DNA of 64,000 nucleotides from Podospora bellae-mahoneyi (Eukaryota > Ascomycota > Sordariomycetes > Sordariales > Podosporaceae), in contig NC_085886.1 in NCBI RefSeq assembly GCF_035222275.1, positions 3,162,001 through 3,226,000 on the forward strand, written 5' to 3'. Both the position numbers and the translations under genes were made by a program. The notes under the pieces were generated by a model. It had not been told where the DNA came from and did no database searches. It saw only the letters and a list, made by a program, of their open reading frames with translations. How positions within the stretch are numbered: position 1 is the first letter of the stretch; every line of letters starts with the position of its first letter. Shown in pieces: positions 33,326-44,154 of the stretch.

Positions 33326-34463
33326 ATGCTCTACACCCCCACCCCAGACACTCTCTACCACACCCCCCCTCACCACATCGATCCCCTGGGGTACTCCCGC
33401 CTGGCAATCATAACCGGCTGCTCCTCCGGCATAGGCCTCGCCACAACGCAACTCTTTCTTTCTCACCAGTTCCAGGTCGTGGGGCTGGACATCGCACCGT
33501 TTGACTACGACCTTTTGCGGGTGGAAGACCACGGTAGATTTCATTTTCATCTAGGGGACCTAACCCTCCCAGGACAGATAGAAGAAGGTGTGAGAATTGC
33601 TCACCATTTTGGGTATGTCTTCCCCCCCTCGCCCCCCCGTTTCCCCCCTTTTGTGTTATCACTAATGCTTGTTTTAGCGGGAGAGTTGATGTGTTGGTCA
33701 ATGTAGCCGGCATCCTCGACACCTTCTCCTCAGCCGACACCCTCCTCGATCCAGACTGGGACAACGTCATCGCCGTCAACCTCACCGTCCCCGTGAAAAT
33801 GATGAGGGCCGTGATTCCTTACCTCAAACAGAGGCCGGAAGGGGGCGTGATTGTCAATGTGGCTAGCACCGCGGGGAGGAGTGGTGCTGTTGCTGGGGTT
33901 GCATACACAGCTTCAAAGCACGGGCTGGTAATCCCCCACCCTTTTCCCCCCCTTTTATATCCCCCCCTTCCCCTACTTCGTTTCCCAACCCAATGAAAAC
34001 TGACGTGAAGTACCGGGCCAGATAGGAGCAACAAAAAACGTCGCCTGGCGCTTCCGCAACGAAAACATCCGCGCCAACGCCGTCCTCCCCGGCTCAGTCG
34101 ACTCCTCAGTCGGGAACAGGATAACAAAAGAACAAAGGGTTGGTCTGGAGGGGTACAGAGCTGTCGAGTATGTTCAACCTCCTCATTATCTCATTAAACA
34201 AATCGACTGACAGTGACAGACCAGTCCACGCCCTTCAGGCAAACCCCATCGCACCGCTACCACCCATCACCGCCCTCGAGGTCGCCAAGACGATCCTGTT
34301 TCTGGTAAGTGATCAGGCGAGGACCATCAACGGGGTTGAGTTGCCTGTTGATCGGGCATGGGGCGTTGTGTGGATGATGCGTATAAATGCGGTTTTTCCT
34401 TGGGTTTTGGTTGGTTCCGGCGGTTGTGTTTCTTTTTGTCCCATAGCAAGTTACTTTCCGTAG
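33326..34463 (+). CDS. Short-chain dehydrogenase/reductase (classical SDR)
   Basis: Exons 33326-33612, 33678-33927, 34022-34167 and 34220-34463 encode 308 aa. The ATG at 33326 opens MLYTPTPDTLYH. Visible SDR marks are the NAD(P)-binding TGCSSGIG, the acidic residue GLDIAP after strand 2 (suggesting NAD), LVNVAG (NNAG-type), VIVNVASTAGRSG with catalytic Ser region, YTASKHG with catalytic Tyr and Lys, and NAVLPGSV. The last exon gives ELPVDRAWGVV, where most relatives stop, then about 25 further residues before the stop at 34461-34463. The third-exon junction has two usable acceptors 6 nt apart (34213 and 34219). The substrate is unknown. Confidence 0.82.
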
Positions 34464-34969
34464 TCAGCCAAACAGTTGATATATTTCTCGAGTACTGCAT
34501 CTCATCAGAAACTGGAGAGCATCGACATCAGGAGATCGCGATAAGCTAGATACAGGGTAGCCCCATCCCACCCTGACGTAGCGAAACAACCCCAAGCCCC
34601 ACCTGACAGATGTGGGGAAGGTGGGGAAACTCAGCCCTATTCTGACCGTTCCCCCAACTTCTGGTCACCTGAAGACAGATAGATGAATTACTACCAGAAC
34701 ACAATGAGTGACAGGGTCAAAGTAACATTGGCTACAGGTGTCAGTTACTACTGCTACACTAGAAACAAGGTGCCAAGTGACACCGTCATAGGTTCCTCTA
34801 CAATCTTGCCAGACGTCGCTCAACAATGTCTCTTGTATCTCCACTGAACATAGGGGTAAGACGTAACCATGGGTATCTCCAACGCTGGTTACAGCATCTC
34901 ATAACTTTTCAGACCAAACAAACGTCCCAATTACAATCTCCTTCTGCAAATGACGAGCCCGTGGCCAGG
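34464..34969. other. Intergenic region between convergent SDR and Nrd1-like genes
   Basis: About 505 bp holding both 3' UTRs. Nothing recognised. Confidence 0.45.
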
Positions 34970-36632
34970 TCAGGCCACCACTAAGGGAGTCTTCTTAGAC
35001 CGAAACCCGGGTGGCGCGTTCTCCTCGTCCTCAGAATCGTCGATATTCAAGAGCTGGAAGCGATTGCTGACCGATGATTGCCTCTTTGGCTGGGGAGCTT
35101 CCTTGGTCTTCAGAACCATGGGGGCTGGGTAAGGGTGGGCACACTGATCCACGTCGAATTGAATTCTTCTGCCTTTGTACTTCCTGTCCAACATGTTAGC
35201 CTCCGCTAGGGAGAATCTGCGTAATGAAACATACATTCGGCTCAGCATGCAGGTGCGAGCATAGATTGCATTGTGCACCGAGTTGAGCTCGATATGACAG
35301 TTTCCGCCGATGAACTGTATCTTGATCACTACCAGGTTGTGGATATGATCCAAGTCTTCGCGAATCACCTCCTCGGTATGTTGACTGGCGTAGTTCATGA
35401 TGACAAGGTTGCGACTGGCCCCGCCCGAGATTTTGCCCGCCACATGGCCTGGCAGCACAAACTGACGCTCGTTCCACTTGACTTCGACCTGTCCTCATGT
35501 TAGCAAAAGTCAACCTACTCAAAAACCAAGTTGCCTACCCTCTTGTTTCTGATATACAAGTCATTACGACGACAATAGCCATAGAATTTCTGAGCATCGG
35601 CCGCATGAAGAAACGAGATGGAAGCTGAGCGGTCGTGAGAGCGAAGATACACGTCTAAGAGCTGGCCGCCGCGCACGGAGTTTGTAATATCAGAATGAGT
35701 GGTACCCTCGGCGAGATGTACGATTTGAAGGGTACGATGGCAGTTGCGCTCGTACTGGTGGCGCTTCACTTCCTGAGGTGGTCCTGTGTAGTTTGCGCCA
35801 GGAACAGGGGACCCTTCTTCGATTGAGACATCTTCGTCCCCCTCGTCCTCCTCGTCATAGTCTCCTTCATCCCATGTCGAAGCGGTCTGCTGTTGGTACT
35901 GGCGATGAGAACGGTGGCAGGGATGGTCGTAGGAATGGCCGTAGGAGTTGCTGCTGGAATCAGTATGCGAATGGGAGTGCGAATAACCGTTTCCATGTTG
36001 GTGGGAAGAGGCATGATGACGCTGCGTCGTCGAAAATGAGGAGAGACCAACACCTCCATGGTCCGTAGTAGAGGCGTGTGTATCCTCGTTATTCTCGGAT
36101 TGGAAAACCTCATCACCTTGGCTAAGGAGCTGTCAAACCGTTAGCAACCCGTAACTCAAACTCAATGGCCTAGGTGGGGACATGGGCTTACAGCTACTGT
36201 AGCCTCGTCTACGCCACCACGTAGGAGGTTGCGCTTGAGGTTCTCTGGAAAATAACTTAGCTTGGTTTAACTGATAGATATCGCAATAGATCGCACCATA
36301 TTGTCTTGCAATGGACTTGAGCTGGTCATATTCAACCTGTGAAACAGACAACGAGTCTGGAGCATTGATGCTCTTGATGCGAGTCAGAATGTTTCTTTCC
36401 CTATGTCAAGTGTCGAATTAGTGTGTCGAATTTAACTTACAAGCTGAACCCTAGAAGCGGGAGATGCAGGTCAGCGTTAGGTGACAACGTTGGTGAACGG
36501 TTTCCCAAAGAGTCGGGTTCGGAATGTTGCGCGGATAAGGATAAGGCGGTAACAGAAACACAAAACATACCTTTGCAAGAGGAGATCAAGATCGGCACGG
36601 GCGATGGTGACCGTGTCAGAAGAGGACGACAT
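34970..36632 (-). CDS. RRM protein resembling Nrd1/Msa1 (negative regulator of differentiation)
   Basis: Exons (minus) are 36571-36632, 36297-36400, 36192-36244, 35539-36129, 35235-35488 and 34970-35183, giving 425 aa. The ATG at 36632 opens MSSSSDTVTIARADLD. An N-terminal helical region ends YENLKRNLLRGGVDEATVALLSQ, rebuilt across three exons. A His/Ser/Gln- and Glu-rich linker follows, then two RRM-like domains: TLQIVHLAEGTTHSDI...ISFLHAADAQKFYGYC, and, after GGASRNLVIMNY, a second with VVIKIQFIGGNCHIELNS. The ISFL and GGASRN pattern resembles the Nrd1/Csx1 type of fungal RNA-binding protein that controls sexual differentiation and stress mRNAs. RNP1 motifs are degenerate. The first intron is modelled as 36401-36570; a mini-exon inside it would break the frame. 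Confidence 0.72.
36441..36450 (-). other. Candidate 10-nt mini-exon in the first intron of the Nrd1-like gene
   Basis: GGTTCAGCTT is preceded by a good acceptor (CTTCTAG, with CTAAC upstream) and followed by a good donor (GTAAGT). Inclusion would split the 170-nt intron into 120 and 40 nt and shift the frame; skipping restores it. Confidence 0.35.
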
Positions 36633-38404
36633 TTTGACGAGAACTCAGAATTCGCAGACTGAGGGTATCGGGAGCTTGTTAAGCGCAGAACCAAAATATT
36701 TAAACAAAGTATTGGTTGGTGGAAGCTGCCCGCGCCATGATATGGACCCTGCTGCGAGCTCTTTCCTTTTCATCCAATTCAAAGTGAACTGACTTTCCCA
36801 CTGGGAGCAGCCTCCAACTCTCTCCCCAATCGCACGCTTATCTTCACGTGTGCGGTGTGAATGATGCAGCCAGCTGCTTCCCAATTGCTCACCATCTCCG
36901 GGCTTAGCGTCAAAGTATCCCGCCATGGCCACCGCTTTTTTGCCTCTCTGTTGTCTTTGGGCCTGCAAATGATGCCATGAGGCTGGCTGGATGTCCCGCC
37001 ATACGGCTGTCAGTGAGTGAGTGACTTCGGGATGATGAGATGGCAGCCGTGACAGCCAGATCCAGAGGCTGGGGACCAGGCGTTCATGGCTTCATGCATG
37101 TCATTGGAAAAAGATGGGATGACATGGACACTGGCCCATACCTTCCCTTGAAAACCGTTGGACTGGCTGTGACAGTTTTAAGTGTTTACATGGCACGACT
37201 GCAGCCATAATATTTAGACTGACTGGAATGTGTGAACAGCAGGAACAGCATGACTGACAGCTGCAACCACTTGCGCCATCCAGTGCCGTACAGGAGCAGA
37301 GGCACAACGATTCCTGATATTGCCTCTTCACTCCGAAGCCACTGATCCAGCGCTCGGCCATTGCTTGGTCTCAAGTGCGATGTCCGGACGGCGGGGTTTT
37401 GGGCGGCGAAGTTTCACCTGAAAAAGACATCTCTATCATGCTGCCGGTACTCGAGCGTTGCACGGCCAACACTTCAACAGCCAACGTGCAGAGAAGAGGT
37501 GCGGAGATGCGAGGTCGATGGCCGACAGACCACCGACTGGTTGGTCCCCACAGTTTAAGCATCTTGGCGATGGTGATCGATCTGCGGTGGAAACAGCAAG
37601 AAGATATACCGGCATACGGCCAATTGTCACCGGCGAAGGAGAGATCACCTTGGGTATTTATACGGTTACGATGTTAAACACAACGATCAGGATATTTTTA
37701 GCTGTGCACCTGGACACGAAGCCAGGATACGAAGGAGCATAAAAAAAAACGCCAGGGTTGAGTGGGTAACGCGGTCTCCTGTTCTGTCGACGCCACTTCA
37801 GGGCTCCCGCTAAGCCCGATGCTGCAACCTGTTAATTGGTTGCAGCATCGAGTGGAGTCGCTCGCTCGCCGGCCTGTCGTTGGTCGTGGAATGCACGCAA
37901 AGCCTGGAACTCCAACCCTCGACTTTCTCATTCCAGCCGCCTCCCAACTCCATCGTGCCTTGAAAGCGCTGCCTTTTTTTTTTTTTGGCTTGTTCCATCG
38001 TTTTCTGTTCCTTGGGCAACCGGAACCGCACACTCGCTTTTCTGAACGCTCGCTACTTTTGTTGTCTAGCTGTCCCAAGTGACGCCTACTCTCGCTGAAC
38101 CTTCACGCACATACCCTACCTGGCCAACCCTCGTTACTTTTACTCCACGCCCGTTTCGCGCGGGTCTCATTTTCGGCCAAACCGCCAATAGGGGTTACCC
38201 GCCGTGGCCCAGCAAGCAAACGCCCCCGTACCACTTTGAGAGAGACACCCGACGTGAACACCGGCACAAACACCACTGCGACCGAGCCTTTTCTCCGACG
38301 TTGAACAGACATCTTTACTTTCGCTTCCCTCTTCTCGGTACCTGGTCGATCTGGTCGCCTGCCCCTCGAGCATTTTCAGACGCGATCGATCCGAGTTTGT
38401 CAAC
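36633..38404. other. Divergent intergenic region, Nrd1-like / secreted protein gene
   Basis: About 1.77 kb holding two promoters. It contains a 13-bp perfect inverted repeat at 37817-37850 and a run of T (about 37976-37986). No gene is supported; frames here lack domains and splice logic. Confidence 0.5.
37817..37850. repeat. Perfect 13-bp inverted repeat with 8-nt loop
   Basis: CGATGCTGCAACC (37817-37829) and GGTTGCAGCATCG (37838-37850) are exact reverse complements around TGTTAATT. It lies about 555 bp before the next start codon, within a promoter or leader. Confidence 0.85.
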
Positions 38405-39320
38405 ATGAAGTTTTCGTCGGCCGTTGCCCTCTTGGGCCTCTCCTCTTCAGTCTCCGCGCTCGCATGGCCCGGTTTCTTGCCAGAACTTGACAGTCTGGTG
38501 GTAAGGCAGAACAGTGATGGTACGGAACACCCCAATTGCCTCCTCATTACTCGGCTGCGGCTAACAAGGACATGTAGAAACGACCAACTCCCCGAAGCCA
38601 ACAAACACACCCTCGAGCAATGACAACAACAACGAAGAGGAGGAACAGAAGACCACAACGGGCCCAGCCACACCACTCAGGACGAACCTCAACACAGCCG
38701 GCATTTCGCAATCGGGCAAGGCCACAGGCAGCGCAGCACCGAATGGCACCACTTCCGGCAAGCCCCGCCAAACCGAATTCAATCCACAAGACCCAGCCGG
38801 CGCCGTCGTCATGATCACCCCTTCGGTTATGGAAGGCTACCAGCTGTATAAGATTGGCGATTACATCACCTGGGCCTGGAACTACACCAACCTGCAAGGA
38901 ACTCCCACCGCCATCGACGTGCTCGTTACCAACACCGTAGCCAAGCAGACGTGGACCCTCACCCAGAACATGACGTTTCAGGAGCAAGGAAGTTACACTT
39001 GGGACACGGGCGCATACGACCGGACAGCCGTGGCGTCTCCTCTGTTGGTGGAACAGTACACCCTCATCATCCACGATTCTGACTCGGAGCCCACTGGCCC
39101 GGCACCTGCGGGCATGCTTGCGCCCTTCAACAGCTTCAAATTCGGATTATACACCCCCAAGGTCTATACCCCCATCAGCGACGGCTGGAAATGCGCCTCT
39201 TGCAATGGTGCGGGTGGCATGTCGATTGACAGCAAGGCCGTGGCTGCCGCGGGCGTGATGAGTGTGATCACAGTATTGAGCTTCACGTGGTTCGTGGCTG
39301 GGTTTGGTGGGTTGATGTAG
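38405..39320 (+). CDS. Secreted, C-terminally anchored protein of unknown function (DUF7137-like)
   Basis: Exons 38405-38519 and 38578-39320, intron 38520-38577, 285 aa. The ATG at 38405 gives MKFSSAVALLGLSSSVSALA, a clear signal peptide, followed by a VVRQ pro-like segment. After a Thr/Asn/Glu-rich linker comes a conserved-looking beta-rich domain (MITPSVMEGYQLYKIGDYITWAWNYTNL, TLTQNMTF, YTWDTGAYDRT, QYTLIIHDSDS). CASC precedes a hydrophobic C-terminus with no charged tail, as in GPI-anchored or tail-anchored cell-wall proteins. Several NxT/S sites suggest glycosylation. I recall this layout from fungal DUF7137 proteins; the name is tentative. A polyadenylation-like AATAAA lies at 39385-39390. 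Confidence 0.75.
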
Positions 39321-39937
39321 ATGTGTCTGTAATTGATCTGAAAATGGTTGATTGCGTCACGTCGTACAGTGGGAGGAGCAAAAGAATAAAATGAAAAGGG
39401 GGGCGAGATCTACAGTGCTGTAATGTCTTTTCCAAAAGAGGTGAGGAATACTTACGCTTAATATAGGAAGACAGAAAAGTGTAATTTGGTTGGCTGTTTA
39501 CTTTTTTCTGTCTTTGGCACAAAGAATTGGTTCTATTTTTCGGGGCTGGGGGCGTTGGCTAGAAAACATGTTTTTCGGTACGCTTGATTTGGTTTCGAAA
39601 AAGTCGAAAGCAGAAGCGGCAGAGCGGTTGAGTTGTTGACTAAGGGGATGGATTTCTCATTTTCACCTGTATCTGTTTTTTTGGACATCTCACACACATT
39701 CATGGCGAGCTTTTTCCGGAAAGATGACGACTTTCATGCATACATACATATATTTCAGGTAGCTTTAATGACGAAGGGTATATCTTGACTTTTCTGTCTT
39801 GTCGGTCTTGTTGATACTGCATTATATATACAGCCGCCCCCTTTCCACGGCTTTTTGGTATCCATGTGTCGCAGTCTATGTTCATTAGTTGCTATTACAT
39901 CACATCATTATTCTCGTCCATGTAAACCACCTCCTTC
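39321..39937. other. Intergenic region between convergent genes
   Basis: About 615 bp. AATAAA at 39385 serves the upstream gene. No other feature seen. Confidence 0.45.
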
Positions 39938-41371
39938 TCACACCATCCTCAAAGCAAACCCACCCCCCCTCTCCTCTTTCTCCCTCCCAGCAAAAATCCC
40001 ACTAAAGTCCACCGCCCCCAAATCCGCCGCCTTTTGTCCCCTAACCGGCGCATTGGGCGTCTCCCTCTTCCTCCTCCTCTCCTGGCCCGCCTTGCTCGGA
40101 AAAGTAGGAAACATGGCCTCCTGCTTCGGCTTGGGGTCCTGCCGGAAATACTCATGCTCCAGCACCTCCCTCGCCGCCGGCCTCCTCTCCGGATCCAGCG
40201 CAAGCAACCCATTAAACAACCCCACCCCCGCCGACGTCAAAAGCGGAAACTTTGTCCTTATCCTCGAGTTCGTCGATCCCGGTGTCGGGTTATTCGGCAA
40301 CCTCAACCCCCTCGCGTTCGGCAGCCTCCGAAACGAAGGCCACGACTCCTCCGAGGGCAGCCCGCACAGCTCAAATATCCGCGTGAGCTCGTCCACCTCG
40401 TTCCTCCCCTGCAGAAGCGGCTCCCTGGCCAGAAGCTCCCCAAAGATACACCCCACGCTCCAAATGTCAATCGCGCTGCCATATGTCGTCGCCCCGAGCA
40501 ACAGCTCCGGGGCACGATACCACAGCGTAACCACCAACTGCGTCAGTTTCGGCGGCGGATCGCCCACATATCTCGACATGCCAAAATCCGCAATCTTTAG
40601 CTGGCCCCTGTTATTCAACAACAAATTCGACGTTTTGAGATCCCGGTGAAGGATCCAGTTGTCGTGTAGATACGCCACCCCGGAGCAGAGCTGCAACATC
40701 AGCGTCTTAACTTCTGAGGCCAGAAACGGCTCGGGCATGTCCTCGAGGATAGACTTGAGGTCGTGTTCGAGGAACTCGAGGACGAGAAAGATGGATGGTT
40801 CCAAGGGGGTGGTCGAGTCGGAAACCACTACTTCCAGCAGGGGGACGATGTTCCTGTGGGAGCTGTTTCGCAATATTTGAATCTCTCGCAGGCCGGTGAC
40901 GGGGAGGCCGGAGCGGTCTTTCGGGTCGGTCTTGAGGCGCTTGAGGGCGACGATTTTGGAGGTGGAGAGGCAGCGGGCGCGGGAGACCCAGCCGTACGCG
41001 CCTTCCTCGATGTCGTTCAGCTTGTCGTAGTTTTCCACGCTGCGGGAGCGGGAGATGGTTCCGGGGGTGAAGCGGAGGAGGTTAGTGGTGGTCGGTTCTT
41101 CTGGGGGGGCTCCGTTGTGTGTTTCTTGTTGTTCGGGAGAGACCCGTCTTCGTTTTGGGGGAGGGCCGTTGGGGCTTTCTTGTGGTTGTGGTTGCGGTGG
41201 TTGTTCTTGTTGGGCGGCGGCGGCAGCTTCGCGGGTTTTTCTTTCGGCTTCGAGTTTGCGCGCCTTTTCGGCTTTGAGGCGCTTCTTTTCCTCTTTTTCC
41301 CTTTTCAATTGCGCTTCGCGCAGGGCGTCTTCTTCGTCGTCTGCCCAGCGGGACTTGGCTTTGCTTGCCAT
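39938..41371 (-). CDS. CDK11/PITSLRE-type cyclin-dependent kinase
   Basis: A single-exon gene of 477 aa; the ATG at 41371 opens MASKAKSRWADDEEDA. The first ~110 residues are a charged Arg/Lys/Glu-rich coiled region with a basic PPKRRRVSP motif likely to be a nuclear signal. The kinase domain follows: GAYGWVSRA (Gly-loop), VALKR (Lys144), PVTGLRE (157-163, the cyclin-binding helix in place of PITSLRE), HRDLKTSN (242-249), DFGMSR (262-264) and WYRAPELLLG. The basic/Pro tail after the domain is disordered. CDK11 kinases work with L-type cyclins in transcription and splicing; fungal forms act with Mediator. The PVTGLRE variant separates it from the animal motif. Assignment as CDK11 is likely; CDK10 is the alternative. 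Confidence 0.86.
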   Translation of the reverse strand: MASKAKSRWADDEEDALREAQLKREKEEKKRLKAEKARKLEAERKTREAAAAAQQEQPPQPQPQESPNGPPPKRRRVSPEQQETHNGAPPEEPTTTNLLRFTPGTISRSRSVENYDKLNDIEEGAYGWVSRARCLSTSKIVALKRLKTDPKDRSGLPVTGLREIQILRNSSHRNIVPLLEVVVSDSTTPLEPSIFLVLEFLEHDLKSILEDMPEPFLASEVKTLMLQLCSGVAYLHDNWILHRDLKTSNLLLNNRGQLKIADFGMSRYVGDPPPKLTQLVVTLWYRAPELLLGATTYGSAIDIWSVGCIFGELLAREPLLQGRNEVDELTRIFELCGLPSEESWPSFRRLPNARGLRLPNNPTPGSTNSRIRTKFPLLTSAGVGLFNGLLALDPERRPAAREVLEHEYFRQDPKPKQEAMFPTFPSKAGQERRRKRETPNAPVRGQKAADLGAVDFSGIFAGREKEERGGGFALRMV

Positions 41372-42237
41372 GGTGATCCACTAATGTCTAGGAGACTGGA
41401 TCGGGATAAAAATTTGTGTTACTGGAGGCGCTGGATATTGTGTCTTGAATAAAGGAAGTGCTGTTTTCGCTGGGGGGCGCGTTGTCGCGTGGGATTCAAA
41501 TGCATGCAAGAGCTTCGAGATTCAAAGATTCAAGATGCACTTGGTTTATTTGGACATTTCCTGGTTGGTCAAAGCTTCTTCTCCAAGCAACAACCACAGC
41601 TCAACGCCTGGGACCGGACGGCAGAAAATAACACGGCCAGCGCAGCTATACCGTTCAAATATCTCTTGATACTTTTTGACGTGATGGGTCAACCGTGTTC
41701 CTTTTTTGCTTCTTGGTATCTGCATCAAAAAGAGGCATCGAGCAAAAAGATGCGAATAGGGGCGCTCTTGCCCCCTTATTCGGTGCTGAGAAATGACATG
41801 ATGTCCGTTCGAGGAAGCCGCGAGCGATTGTCTTGGTTATTTTTGGAGGAAAGATCTCATCAATCTTGTTGTCCGAAACATGACTTTCTCCTTTTTTTTG
41901 TTCTTTTTTTGTTTTCTTTTTTTTTTTCTTTTTTTTTCTTTTTTTTTCTTCCTTTTTTTTTTCCCACAATATGCCACTTTGGTCTTGCTGTTTTTCAACA
42001 ACACCTTCCCCTCCGGAGCGGGAGAGCTTCGGTGCGCCTTCCGAAGCCTCAGAGGATACGAGGCTTGGTCGAGCCTTCAAACTCCCAGAACTATGGAATC
42101 TTCTACCCACCTTTCTCTGCTGACAGCTCCAGTGTCTGCATCGTCCATCGTCATCCCAGTGGCATCAGCTTTCTCCCTGCCACTGTTGTACTCCCGGCCT
42201 GCCGTTACCATCCCAGGCCTTTGCTTTTTTTTGCTCT
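41372..42237. other. Divergent intergenic region with long T-rich tract
   Basis: About 865 bp between the CDK11 gene and the Ser-rich protein gene. It contains a T-rich tract at about 41890-41963. No gene seen. Confidence 0.5.
41890..41963 (+). repeat. Long T-rich (polypyrimidine) tract
   Basis: About 74 nt of T broken only by single C or G and one CC, lying 275 bp before the next ATG. It may act as a poly(dA:dT) nucleosome-excluding promoter element or be leader sequence. Confidence 0.8.
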
Positions 42238-43759
42238 ATGTTATCATCAGACTCCCTTGCCAGAATGGACAACCTGACTAGCACCTCATCGGGGAGCTCC
42301 ATGTCCCCAACGGCTACGGACAAGGAGACCAAGTTGAACCCCAAGTCTCGCGTTTCCATCTTTGCCACGCTTCGTCGCAAGACTTCCCGAATTTTTGTTA
42401 CCAAAAACACACCTTCACAAACACCAGTGCCCTTTACAGATTATCAACCACAGCAAAGACGACGTTGGTTCAACTCTGTAGGTGGCCGGCACTCTCAACG
42501 GCAAAACATTCGGGACCACTTTGAGTGCGACGAAAGGGCAGAAACCCCAACTACACCAACTACACCAACACCGTACTCGAACAGAGATGGCTCAACTCCC
42601 CCTCACTCGCCCGCCAGGCGGTTGTTGAGGACGACTAGCTCCATGTTTCTCTCGCTCCGTGGCAGGTTTCAACAAGAAAGCCCCGGCAGCCCTGAGAGTC
42701 ACTATCAGCAAAGGGCTAGCAATGATGATGACAATGGCAGTGACCATGTCACCGGCGTCTGCGATCCAGTCGTACCAAAAGCTCCCGTCCTGGCCTTGCC
42801 GGCGGATGTCAAGACCAGAGCAGGTTGGCTAGGCCGCCGAAGCTCTTTTCAACTAGGCGTTCAGAAGGCTGTCCAGGACACGGTCGATAAGAACTTCTCC
42901 TTGGACTCTGCTTGTGACACACCTGGTAAGTCTATGCTTTCCTGCACATCACAACGGACATGGCTGACCAGGACCTACCTCCATAGTGTCCCTTGGCCCA
43001 CGAAGCCGTCCGACATTGCCACCGCTTGCTACCATAGCTTCGATGAATTCTTCGCTAGAGGAAGCTTCACGTTTGTATGACACAGGAATCGGTTTGCTGA
43101 CCAGTGCGAGGGACGGTTGCCTCACTAGTCCAAGCATGTCAACTTGTGCAAACCCGTCGGGGACCCCTCGGGAGTTTTCCTCGGACTCGCCAACTCTTCC
43201 CAGCAGTAGCCAGCAAGACTCGGCTCGGACATCGCTGGACACGACGGTGAATGGCAACAGCAACTCGCTGAGCAGCCCCAAGACGTTTTCATCCAATGTC
43301 AGCATTCCTTCCCGCCAGCGCCGTATTCTGTCGGATTCTTCCTGGTCGCCAGAGTCACCAGAGGCACCGGTTTGCACCGCCTGCGGAAGCGCCAACCAGT
43401 CTCGTCTGATGGAGCGAAGCCTATGCGAGCTCAACCAACTCAGTGATGATGAATTGGAGGCACTGTTCAGGAACAAACTTGGGGGGTTATCACTGGTTTC
43501 GTTGGCCTCATCGAGGGGATATTGTGGTCCATATGGCAGCGGCAGTAAGGTTGGTGCTGACGAGGCAGCAGAGTTGGATCTGAACAGAGCAGGGGAGCAA
43601 GATGACAAGAATACAACGGCGAGTATCTTGGAAGGGGATTCGAACATGTGTGCGAGCACTCCGAGGCGGTCTCTGCGGGAGGAGCTGTTGCAGGTTGGGG
43701 AGGCATCGCAGATTAGCTGGAGTACCTCACAGCAGCTTGAGGGTGAGATGGAGTATTGA
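42238..43759 (+). CDS. Ser-rich protein of unknown function
   Basis: Exons 42238-42925 and 42987-43759, intron 42926-42986, 486 aa. The ATG at 42238 opens MLSSDSLARMDN. I do not recognise the family. Most of the protein is Ser/Thr/Pro-rich and predicted disordered, with basic patches (RVSIFATLRRKTSRIF, SVGGRHSQRQ) and many SP/TP sites that could be kinase targets. A short segment near residues 370-410 (VCTACGSANQSRLMERSLCELNQLSDDELEALF) looks ordered, with one CxxC pair and an amphipathic helix. The frame is well supported by the intron, which creates a clean in-frame join. Possibly a signalling or morphogenesis adaptor, but that is a guess. Confidence 0.7.
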
Positions 43760-44081
43760 AGCAAAGCATGATAGCAGAGTAATGGTACGACAAAAGCGGT
43801 TTGGTAGTCAGATTGGAGTTGGAGTTTAACGGTTAGTGGTCTTATTGGTGCTGCTCTTGGGAACATTGAAAGGAAGAGAGTAGCTTGCAAGGCCGAAAGG
43901 CAAGATATAGTGTTTAGGCAGAAGTTATACAAACAGTTCGTCAGCCTTTAGTTTTGTGGCCTGTGTTGTTGGTTAATGCACCTGGGAGACAAAAAGATGT
44001 TTCTCATGCCCAAATGAAACAAAAAGAAATGGTCAAGAGGATTGGAGGAACTTTGTCAAAAGAAATTGATGATACTGATTT
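43760..44081. other. Short intergenic region before tRNA-Val
   Basis: About 320 bp. It includes AAAA at 44058-44061, which reads as a TTTT Pol III stop for the minus-strand tRNA. No gene seen. Confidence 0.45.
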
Positions 44082-44154
44082 TGACCGACCCAGGGATCGA
44101 ACCTGGCACCTTTTGTGTGTGAGACAAACGTGATAACCACTACACCAGCCGGCC
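44082..44154 (-). tRNA. tRNA-Val(CAC)
   Basis: 73 nt, no intron. The acceptor stem GGCCGGC pairs with GTCGGTC and the discriminator is A. The A-box TGGTGTAGTGG, the anticodon arm TTTGT-CTCACAC-ACAAA (anticodon CAC) and the T arm CCAGG-TTCGATC-CCTGG are all intact. A TTTT terminator follows about 20 nt downstream on the minus strand. Confidence 0.95.

Noticed and set aside
38167-38676. 169-codon minus-strand frame near 38.4 kb
   Set aside because: Overlaps the start, signal peptide and intron of the plus-strand secreted protein; no recognisable feature.
41890-41963. Poly(A) tail of a retroposed LINE or SINE
   Set aside because: No element body or target-site duplication is visible on either side.
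42949-43932. 327-codon minus-strand frame over the Ser-rich gene
   Set aside because: Ser/Leu-rich reflection of the spliced plus-strand gene; it spans that gene's intron.
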